Positions 30,883-36,881 of a stretch of DNA of 36,881 bases are shown piece after piece. The notes beneath the pieces were generated by a model. It did no database searches and was not told where the DNA came from. It saw only the letters and a list, made by a program, of their open reading frames with translations. Positions within the stretch are counted from its first letter, which is position 1. Each line of letters opens with the position of its first letter. This DNA comes from Bradyrhizobium altum (lineage in GTDB: Bacteria > Pseudomonadota > Alphaproteobacteria > Rhizobiales > Xanthobacteraceae), in assembly GCF_020889705.1 (NCBI RefSeq), contig NZ_JACMYP010000055.1, forward strand, positions 1-36,881, in the 5' to 3' direction. A program made the position numbers and the translations under genes.

Positions 30883-31991
30883 CGACCGAGGCGGCGGAAT
30901 CGGTGGAGGCGGCCGGCGGCGTTGCTCCGGCCGCCGATCCCGGCTTCCTCCAGCGCTACGGCGCGAGCATCGAATACATCCTGATCCCGGGCGCGGCGCT
31001 GGTCGGCGCGCTCGCGGTGTTCGGCGGCTTCATCGCGCTCTACGGCAAGAACCCGCTCGACCTCTATTTCTACATGTATTACGGCGCGTTCGGCACCTGG
31101 TTCTCCTGGCAGAACACACTGACCCGCGCCGCACCACTGATCCTGACCGCGCTGTGCACGGCGCTGCCGGCGCAGCTCGGCATGGTGATCATCGGCGGCG
31201 AAGGCGCGCTTCTGATCGGCGCGCTGTCGGCGACATCAGCGGCTCTGGCGTTGCAGGGCGCGGCGCCGATCGTCGTGCAGATCGCGATGGTGATCGCGGG
31301 CATGATCGGCGGCGGTCTCTGGATCACGCTGTCCGGCGGCCTGCGGCAGTATCGCGGGGTCAACGAGACGATCTCGAGCCTGCTGCTGGTCTATATCGCG
31401 CTCGCGATTCTGAACCATCTGGTCGAGGGGCCGATGCGCGATCCGGCGAGCCTCAACAAGCCGTCGACGCGCGAGATCGGCGCCGCCAACATGATCGGCA
31501 GCATTCCCGGCACCGACGTGCATTGGGGCCTGGTGTTCGGCCTCGTCGCGGCCGTGGCCGCCTACATCCTGATCTATCACACCACCTTTGGCTTCGCCGC
31601 GCGCGTCGCCGGCGGCAACATCCGCGCCGCCAAGATCGTGGGGCTTGGTGTCGGCAAGCTGATCCTGACCGTCTGCTTCCTCGCCGGCAGCAGCGCGGGA
31701 CTGGCCGGCATGATCGAGGTCGCGGCCGTGCAGGGCCGCACCAATGCCAATCTCGCCGCGGGCTACGGCTTCACCGGCATCCTGGTCGCGTTCCTGGCGC
31801 GGCAGAATCCGCTCGCGATCATTCCGGTGGCGATCCTGCTCGGTGGCATCTCGGCCTCCGGTGGCCTGTTGCAGCGGCGGCTCGGCCTGCCCGATGCGTC
31901 GGTGCTGGTGCTGCAAGGGATCATCTTCGTCTTCGTGCTGGCAAGCGATGCGCTCTACGGGCGCATCGGCTTCCTGAAGGGAAAGTCCTGA
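30879..31991 (+). CDS. BMP-type ABC importer permease 1 (BPD_transp_2)
   Basis: 370 residues from a GTG that overlaps the binding protein stop. Multi-span inner-membrane subunit of the branched-chain/nucleoside permease type. Marks include 'TLTRAAPLILTALCTALPAQLGMVIIGGEGALLIGAL', 'RQYRGVNETISSLLLVYIALAILNHLVEGPMRDP' and 'NIRAAKIVGLGVGKLILTVCFLAGSSAGLAGMIEV'. The first ~30 residues are acidic and Ala-rich with no predicted helix. It ends 1 bp before the next permease. Confidence 0.9.
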   Translation: MTTEAAESVEAAGGVAPAADPGFLQRYGASIEYILIPGAALVGALAVFGGFIALYGKNPLDLYFYMYYGAFGTWFSWQNTLTRAAPLILTALCTALPAQLGMVIIGGEGALLIGALSATSAALALQGAAPIVVQIAMVIAGMIGGGLWITLSGGLRQYRGVNETISSLLLVYIALAILNHLVEGPMRDPASLNKPSTREIGAANMIGSIPGTDVHWGLVFGLVAAVAAYILIYHTTFGFAARVAGGNIRAAKIVGLGVGKLILTVCFLAGSSAGLAGMIEVAAVQGRTNANLAAGYGFTGILVAFLARQNPLAIIPVAILLGGISASGGLLQRRLGLPDASVLVLQGIIFVFVLASDALYGRIGFLKGKS

Positions 31992-31992
31992 C

Positions 31993-32919
31993 ATGGCGGA
32001 TGCATCGCTCGGGCTCTGGACCGTCCCGCTCGCCGTATTCGGCGGCGCCATCCGCGTCTCGACGCCGTTCCTGTTCGTCAGCCTCGGCGAGTGCATCACC
32101 GAACGGTCCGGCCGGATCAATCTTGGCCTCGAAGGCACGCTGGTGATGGGCGCGATGAGCGCCTATGGCATCTCCTATCTCTCGGGTTCGCCATGGCTTG
32201 GTGTGCTCGCGGCCGGGATCACCGGCGCCTTGTTCGGCGCGCTGCATGCCGGCGTCTGCTCGCTGCCGCGTGTCAACGACATCGCGGTCGGCATCGCGCT
32301 GATGCTGCTCGGCACCGGACTTGCGTTCTTCCTCGGCAAGCCGCTGATCGAGCCGACGGCGGCCCGGCTGCCGGCGATCGATTTCGGCTGGTGGAGCGAC
32401 GTGCCGCAGGTGCGCGCGGCACTGCGCATCAACGTGCTGTTCCTGATCGGCGTCGCGATCGCGCCGCTGCTGTATTGGGCCTTCAGGACCACCCGGTGGG
32501 GCCTGTTGATCCGCACCGCCGGCGAAAGCGCGGACGCGGCGCGCGCGATGGGGCATTCCGTGCTGCTGATCCGGTTGCGCGCCACCATGGTCGGCGGCTT
32601 CCTCGCCGGCATCGGCGGCTCGTTCCTGTCGCTGTTCTATCCCGGCAGCTGGAACGAAGGGCTCTCCTCGGGACAGGGCATCACCGCGGTGGCACTGGTG
32701 ATCTTCGCGCGCTGGGACCCGATGCTCTGCCTGTGGGCCTCGCTCGCGTTCGGCGGCGCCGCCGCGCTCGGGCCGGCGCTGCAATCGGTCGGCGTCACCT
32801 CCGGCTACCACCTGTTCAACGCCGCGCCCTACATCCTGACCCTGGCGATCATGATCATCACCTGCTCGCCGAAGCGCACGCTGACCGGCGCGCCCGCCGA
32901 ATTGTCCATCACCCGATAG
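31993..32919 (+). CDS. BMP-type ABC importer permease 2 (BPD_transp_2)
   Basis: 308 residues. Second membrane subunit, with the family motif 'SLGECITERSGRINLGLEGTLVMGAMSAYG' near the N-terminus, 'VNDIAVGIALMLLGTGLAFFLGKPLIEP' and 'LIRTAGESADAARAMGHSVLLIRLRATMVGGFLAGIGGSFLSL'. Eight or nine hydrophobic segments. It follows the first permease with a single-base gap, and the cysteine hydrolase gene begins 16 bp after its stop. Confidence 0.9.
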   Translation: MADASLGLWTVPLAVFGGAIRVSTPFLFVSLGECITERSGRINLGLEGTLVMGAMSAYGISYLSGSPWLGVLAAGITGALFGALHAGVCSLPRVNDIAVGIALMLLGTGLAFFLGKPLIEPTAARLPAIDFGWWSDVPQVRAALRINVLFLIGVAIAPLLYWAFRTTRWGLLIRTAGESADAARAMGHSVLLIRLRATMVGGFLAGIGGSFLSLFYPGSWNEGLSSGQGITAVALVIFARWDPMLCLWASLAFGGAAALGPALQSVGVTSGYHLFNAAPYILTLAIMIITCSPKRTLTGAPAELSITR

Positions 32920-32935
32920 ACCGCGAGATCATTCC

Positions 32936-33619
32936 ATGCCCGAGCGTTTCATCAAATCCGAGCCCTACGCCTGGCCCTATAATGGCGACCTGCGGCCAGA
33001 GAACACCGCGCTCATCATCATCGATATGCAGACCGATTTCTGCGGCGTCGGCGGCTATGTCGACAAGATGGGCTACGACCTCTCGCTGACACGGGCGCCG
33101 ATCGAGCCGATCAAGAAGCTGCTCGCGGTGATGCGCGCGCAGGGTTTTCACATCATCCACACCCGCGAAGGCCACCGCCCTGATTTGACCGACCTCCCCG
33201 CCAACAAGCGCTGGCGCTCGCGCCAGATCGGCGCCGGCATCGGCGATCCCGGCCCCTGCGGCCGCATCCTGGTGCGCGGCGAACCGGGCTGGGAGATCAT
33301 CCCAGATCTTGCGCCGCTGCCGGGCGAGCCTGTTGTTGACAAGCCGGGAAAAGGCTCGTTCTGCGCCACCGACCTCGACCTGATGCTGCGGCTGCGCGGC
33401 ATCGAGAACATCGTGCTGACCGGCATCACCACCGACGTCTGCGTCCACACCACGATGCGCGAGGCCAACGACCGCGGCTTCGAATGCGTGCTGGTCGAGG
33501 ATTGCTGCGGCGCGACCGACCGAAGCAACCACGATCACGCGCTGAAGATGATCAAGATGCAGGGCGGCGTGTTCGGCGCGGTGACGAAATCCGCCGACCT
33601 GATCGGGGCGCTGTCGTGA
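32936..33619 (+). CDS. biuH: Biuret hydrolase-type cysteine hydrolase
   Basis: 227 residues. It should hydrolyse biuret to allophanate and ammonia in the cytoplasm. The catalytic triad Asp30 (IIIDMQTDF), Lys136 (DKPGKGSF) and Cys169 (GITTDVCVHTT) and Gln209 (KMIKMQGGVFG) sit in the same arrangement as Asp36, Lys142, Cys175 and Gln215 of Rhizobium leguminosarum biuret hydrolase, all shifted by six residues. The N-terminal 'PYAWPYNGDLRPENTALIIIDMQTDFC' and 'LPANKRWRSRQIGAGIGDPGPCGRIL' also follow that enzyme closely (recalled, not aligned). It lies between the second permease and the ATPase of the importer, overlapping the ATPase start by 4 bp. Ureidoacrylate hydrolase (RutB) is a less likely alternative. 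Confidence 0.85.
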   Translation: MPERFIKSEPYAWPYNGDLRPENTALIIIDMQTDFCGVGGYVDKMGYDLSLTRAPIEPIKKLLAVMRAQGFHIIHTREGHRPDLTDLPANKRWRSRQIGAGIGDPGPCGRILVRGEPGWEIIPDLAPLPGEPVVDKPGKGSFCATDLDLMLRLRGIENIVLTGITTDVCVHTTMREANDRGFECVLVEDCCGATDRSNHDHALKMIKMQGGVFGAVTKSADLIGALS

Positions 33620-35148
33620 TCATCGGCGAACCGCCCGCCCCTATAGGCGCGTTCGGCGTCGACGCCATCGCCATGACGATGCGGTTCGGCGAATTCCTCG
33701 CGCTCGACAATGTCGAGCTCAAGGTGCGGCCCGGCTCGTTTCATGCGCTGCTCGGCGAGAACGGCGCGGGCAAGAGCACGCTCGTGAAATGCATCATGGG
33801 CTATTACCACGCCACCGAAGGCGACATCCTGGTCGGCGGCCGCCAGCAGACCATCGCCAACCCCAAGAATGCGCATGCGCTCGGGCTCGGCATGGTCTAC
33901 CAGCACTTTACCCTCGTGCCGGCGATGACGGTCGCGGAGAACCTGGTGCTGGCGCGCGATGACGTGCCTGCCATGGTCGACTGGCGCAAGGAGAAGAAAG
34001 AGCTCGAGGCTTTCCTGGCGCGGATGCCGTTCAAGGTGCCGCTCGACGCGAAAGTCTCCGACATCTCCGCCGGCGAACGGCAGAAGTGCGAGATCCTCAA
34101 GCAGCTCTATCTGAAGCGCCGCTTCCTGATCCTGGACGAGCCGACCTCGGTGCTGACGCCGGGCGAAGCCGACGAGGTGCTCGGCATGCTGCGCGCGATG
34201 GTGGTCGCGGGCGAACTCACCATCCTGATGATCACGCACAAGTTCCGCGAGGTGATGGCGTTCGCCGATGACGTGACGATCCTGCGCCGCGGCAAGCTCG
34301 CCGGCACCGGCCGGGTCGCCGACCTCACACCCGACGAGATGGCCCGCACCATGATCGGCGCCGAACAGCTGACCGTGCAGCCGCCCCGCACCGGCGCGGC
34401 CGGCGCGCCGCGGCTCGAGCTCGACAAGCTCACCGCGCTCGACGATGCCGGCGCCATCGCCGTGCACGGCGTGTCGCTGACGGTGAAGAGCGGCGAGATC
34501 GTCGGCATCGCCGGCGTCTCCGGCAACGGCCAGCGCCAGCTGGTCGAGGTGCTGGCCGGCCAGCGCGAAGCCGAGGGCGGCGTGATCCGCGTCCAGGGCG
34601 AGGCCTATGCCGCAAGCCGCGAGGAGATGCGCCGCCACAAGATGTCACTGCTGCCGGAGGAGCCGCTGAAGAACGCCTGCGTCGGCGGCATGAGCGTCGC
34701 CGACAACATCGCGTTCCGTGAGTTCGACCGAGCGCCGTTCGCGCGCGGCGGCTGGTGGCTGAACCGCTCGGCCTTCCGCGAGGATGCAGAGCGCAAGATC
34801 AACCGCTACAAGATCAAGACACGGACGCCGGATACGCCGATCGCGGCGCTGTCGGGCGGCAACGTGCAGCGCGCGGTGCTGGCGCGCGAGCTCTCGGGCG
34901 ACGTCGAGGTGCTGATCGCCGCCAATCCCTGCTTCGGGCTCGACTTCGCGGCGGTGGCGCAGATCCACGCCGAGATCATGGCCGCGCGCAACCGCGGCGC
35001 CGCGGTGCTGCTGGTCAGCGAGGACCTCGACGAGCTGCTGGAATTGTCGGACCGGCTCGTGGTGATGTTCCACGGCGCATTCGTCCATGAGGCCCGCGCC
35101 AGCGAGGCCGACCTCACCGAGATCGGCCGGCATATGGCCGGGCATTAA
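33616..35148 (+). CDS. BMP-type ABC importer double ATPase
   Basis: 510 residues from a GTG that overlaps the biuret hydrolase stop (GTGA); this start is preferred over an upstream one because it fits the usual ~510-residue length. Two nucleotide-binding domains are fused, as in nucleoside (NupA/RbsA-like) importers. Domain 1 is complete: Walker A GENGAGKST (47-55), signature ISAGERQK (~149-156), Walker B LILDEPTSVLT, and THKFREVM. Domain 2 is degenerate in the usual way: GVSGNGQRQL in place of Walker A, signature LSGGNVQRAVLARE, and VLIAANPCFGLD in place of Walker B. So one ATP site should be weak. It is the last gene of the operon. Confidence 0.92.
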   Translation: MIIGEPPAPIGAFGVDAIAMTMRFGEFLALDNVELKVRPGSFHALLGENGAGKSTLVKCIMGYYHATEGDILVGGRQQTIANPKNAHALGLGMVYQHFTLVPAMTVAENLVLARDDVPAMVDWRKEKKELEAFLARMPFKVPLDAKVSDISAGERQKCEILKQLYLKRRFLILDEPTSVLTPGEADEVLGMLRAMVVAGELTILMITHKFREVMAFADDVTILRRGKLAGTGRVADLTPDEMARTMIGAEQLTVQPPRTGAAGAPRLELDKLTALDDAGAIAVHGVSLTVKSGEIVGIAGVSGNGQRQLVEVLAGQREAEGGVIRVQGEAYAASREEMRRHKMSLLPEEPLKNACVGGMSVADNIAFREFDRAPFARGGWWLNRSAFREDAERKINRYKIKTRTPDTPIAALSGGNVQRAVLARELSGDVEVLIAANPCFGLDFAAVAQIHAEIMAARNRGAAVLLVSEDLDELLELSDRLVVMFHGAFVHEARASEADLTEIGRHMAGH

Positions 35149-35155
35149 GACCCGG

Positions 35156-36094
35156 CTAGCCGATCTCGAATGCGTCAGCGGCGAGATGCTTCAGATTGGC
35201 GTGCCAGTGCTCGGCGATCTGAAGCCGGGTCGGCACCCAGACCCGTTCGTGCTTCTGGATGTAATCGAGGAAGCGCATCAGCGCAGCGGCGCGGCCGGGA
35301 CGGCCGACGACGCGGCAATGCAGGCCGACTGACATCATCTTGGGTCGCGTCGCACCCTCGGCATAGAGCACGTCAAAGCTGTCCTTCAGATAGGTGTAGA
35401 ACTCATCGCCGCCGCCAAAACCCTGCGCGTTGATGAAGCGCATGTCGTTGACATCGAGCGTGTAGGGGATCACGAGATGCGGGTCGGTGCCGGCAGCCTT
35501 GATCCAGTACGGCAGATCGTCGGCATAGGAATCGCAGAGATAGCGCAGGCCGCCCGCCTCCATCAGGAGCCGCAGCGTGTTGATCGAGGAGCGGCCGGTG
35601 TACCAGCCGAGCGGCCGCGCGCCGGTCGCCTCGGTGTGCACGTCAATGGCGCGGGCGATCTCCGCGCGCTCCTCGTCCTCCGACATGTCCTTGTGCTCGA
35701 CCCAGCGCAGGCTGTGGCTGGCGATATCCCAGCCCGCCTCCTGCATCGCCGCGACGACATCCGGATTGCGCTTCAGCGCCATCGCGACGCCGAACACCGT
35801 GGCCGGCAACTTGCGCTCGGTGAACATCCGCCACAGCCGCCAGAAGCCGGCGCGCGAGCCATATTCGAACATGGTTTCGATATTGGCATGGCGCTGGCCG
35901 ACCCAGGGCTGCGCGCCCAGCACGTCGGACAGGAACGCCTCCGAGGCACGATCGCCATGCAGGATGTTGTTCTCGCCGCCCTCCTCGAAATTGACCACGA
36001 ACTGCACGGCGACACGCGCAGCGTCGGGCCATTTCGGATCGGGCGGCGTGCGGCCGTAGCCGCGGAGATCGCGCGGATAGCGGGCCTCGGTCAC
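35156..36094 (-). CDS. puuE: PuuE-type allantoinase (polysaccharide deacetylase fold)
   Basis: 312 residues, close to known PuuE (about 308), from a GTG one base after the DUF3830 stop. It should open the ring of allantoin to allantoate without a binuclear metal site, unlike the amidohydrolase-type AllB. Family marks are 'RDLRGYGRTPPDPKWPDAARVAVQFVVNFEEGGENNILHGDRASEAFLSD', 'GQRHANIETMFEYGSRAGFWRLWRMF', 'GWDIASHSLRWVEHK' and 'TGWYTGRSS'-like 'LGWYTGRSSINT'. Together with the AllC-type enzyme at 28118-29413 it would give two successive steps of ureide breakdown. It is convergent with the BMP importer operon, only 7 bp apart. Another chitooligosaccharide-deacetylase-fold amidase is an unlikely alternative. 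Confidence 0.88.
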   Translation of the reverse strand: MTEARYPRDLRGYGRTPPDPKWPDAARVAVQFVVNFEEGGENNILHGDRASEAFLSDVLGAQPWVGQRHANIETMFEYGSRAGFWRLWRMFTERKLPATVFGVAMALKRNPDVVAAMQEAGWDIASHSLRWVEHKDMSEDEERAEIARAIDVHTEATGARPLGWYTGRSSINTLRLLMEAGGLRYLCDSYADDLPYWIKAAGTDPHLVIPYTLDVNDMRFINAQGFGGGDEFYTYLKDSFDVLYAEGATRPKMMSVGLHCRVVGRPGRAAALMRFLDYIQKHERVWVPTRLQIAEHWHANLKHLAADAFEIG

Positions 36095-36095
36095 A

Positions 36096-36509
36096 TCAGA
36101 TTTCCTCGAAGCGGATCTGCTGCGCGCCCTTCCACAACACGGTCTTGCCGAAGGCGGTGAGGTTCTCCAGCCCCGAGGTCAGCGTGATGAAGTGGTTGCC
36201 GGCGAGCTGGCCCATCTTGCTGGCGAAGTGCACGCCGCCATAGGCGAGCAGGATTTCAGTCTCGCTGATGCCGCCCGGGTAGAGGATGATCTGGCCCGGC
36301 GCCGGATAGCTGGTGTGATTCTCGTAGGAGACGCCGAAATCGAGATCGCCGAGCGGCATCCAGACGCCCTCGCCGCTCCAGCGCACGTGGATCGCCTGGC
36401 TCTCGAACGGCATCGCCTTGCGGAAGGCGGCGACCGTCTTCGGCGCGAGCTGCTCCTCGAAACGGGCGTCAAAGGTGAACTCGCCGGCGCGGACAATCAG
36501 TTTGCTCAT
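36096..36509 (-). CDS. DUF3830 family protein (cyclophilin-like fold)
   Basis: 137 residues. Family-typical stretches are 'RAGEFTFDARFEEQLAPKTVAAFRKAMPFESQAIHVRWSGEGVWMPLGD', 'ENHTSYPAPGQIILYPGGISETEILLAYGGVHFASKMGQLAGNHFITL' and a short C-terminal end. The family is of unknown function, with a cyclophilin-like beta-barrel. Members often lie beside hydantoinase, allantoinase or related amidohydrolase genes; here it precedes PuuE with a one-base gap, so the two are almost certainly cotranscribed and coupled. It may assist ureide handling, but no catalytic residue is evident to me. Confidence 0.82.
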   Translation of the reverse strand: MSKLIVRAGEFTFDARFEEQLAPKTVAAFRKAMPFESQAIHVRWSGEGVWMPLGDLDFGVSYENHTSYPAPGQIILYPGGISETEILLAYGGVHFASKMGQLAGNHFITLTSGLENLTAFGKTVLWKGAQQIRFEEI

Positions 36510-36708
36510 CGAACTCTCGTGGGTGGCTGGACGGAATGATGCCCCAACCATTGCCGCCGGCCCGCGCCGGACGCAAGGCCGATTCCGGCCCCAGATGCCG
36601 GTTTTTTGCCGCAAACGGCATCCGCGGCAACGCAGATTTGAGCAGGGTTGCGTTGCACCCCGCCTCCTGCTTTGCGAACCTCTCCGCACTCGCAAAGGAG
36701 GACTGCCG

Positions 36709-36881
36709 ATGACGACAAACAGTCTGCACGGACATGTGGCGCTGGTGACCGGCGGCTCGCGTGGCATTGGTGCTGCCATCGTCAAGATGCTGGCGGATGC
36801 CGGCGCTGCCGTGGCCGTCAATTATCGCGAGCGCTCGGCCGAGGCGGAGACGCTGGCACAGGGCATCACAGCCGCCGGCGG
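36709..36881 (+). CDS. SDR-family oxidoreductase, N-terminal part
   Basis: 57 codons are visible before the window ends. 'HGHVALVTGGSRGIGAAIVKMLADAGAAVAVNYRERSAEAETLAQGI' is the cofactor-binding start of a classical SDR. Asn in the VNYRERS stretch at the end of strand 2 and the following Arg suggest NADP(H). The ATG has AAAGGAGGACTGCCG upstream. It is divergent from the DUF3830-puuE pair. The active-site half lies outside the window. Confidence 0.85.
   Translation, partial: MTTNSLHGHVALVTGGSRGIGAAIVKMLADAGAAVAVNYRERSAEAETLAQGITAAG

Noticed and set aside
36561..36590. Possible sigma-54 site upstream of DUF3830-puuE (minus strand, GG-N10-GC with CTTGC)
   Set aside because: The -24 element reads GGAAT instead of GGCAC, so it falls well short of the other three sites.
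1..36881. CRISPR arrays, tRNA or rRNA genes, prophage or complete insertion sequences
   Set aside because: No regularly spaced repeats, cloverleaf-like sequence, rRNA core sequence, phage genes or intact transposase were recognised by reading both strands.

Overview
The window is high-GC, densely packed and dominated by ABC importers, Tat-exported binding proteins and amidohydrolases. Gene content, codon use and dispersed palindromic repeats (the gcatgatccggaaaag and gcgttttcgagcgaag types) point to an alphaproteobacterium of the Bradyrhizobium/Nitrobacteraceae group; this is inference, as no rRNA or tRNA gene is present.

Region 1 (1-5.0 kb) handles organosulfur compounds. A leftward operon encodes a Tat-exported SsuA/TauA-like binding protein, a permease, an ATPase and the start of an SfnB/DszC-like flavin acyl-CoA-dehydrogenase-fold enzyme. 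A second SsuA-like binding protein is divergent. Region 2 (5.0-6.3 kb) holds an SDR protein that has lost the canonical catalytic residues and an HU-type DNA-binding protein. Region 3 (6.7-11.9 kb) is a complete peptide-type ABC importer with a fused double ATPase. Convergent to it is a DAO-type flavin oxidoreductase whose N-terminus is frameshifted. Region 4 (13.4-19.5 kb) has a VOC-fold protein, then a sugar-type binding protein with two permeases but no ATPase. An AraC regulator follows, lying between two ~350-bp direct repeats, so the end of the second permease occurs twice. Region 5 (19.5-22.2 kb) is a divergent aspartate kinase behind a periplasmic M15-like protein, with an IS5-type transposase tail next to it.

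Region 6 (22.2-36.5 kb) is the most coherent part: nitrogen scavenging from small amides and ureides. It holds two biuret-hydrolase-type cysteine hydrolases, a formamidase, an allantoate-amidohydrolase-type M20 enzyme, a PuuE-type allantoinase with a DUF3830 partner, and a complete BMP-type ABC importer. One cysteine hydrolase matches the biuret hydrolase active site and is embedded, translationally coupled, in the importer operon. Three near-consensus sigma-54 promoters drive the first cysteine hydrolase, the formamidase and the importer/biuret operon, consistent with nitrogen-limitation control. Within this region lie a YeiH-type exporter with its divergent LysR regulator, a small membrane protein and a PAS histidine kinase. 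The window ends inside another SDR gene.

I see no CRISPR array, intact transposon, prophage, rRNA or tRNA. The best candidate for a less described system is the sigma-54-controlled biuret/ureide/formamide module with its hydrolase-containing importer. The most informative genome-evolution signals are the repeat-flanked AraC segment and the palindromic element translated as part of a permease.
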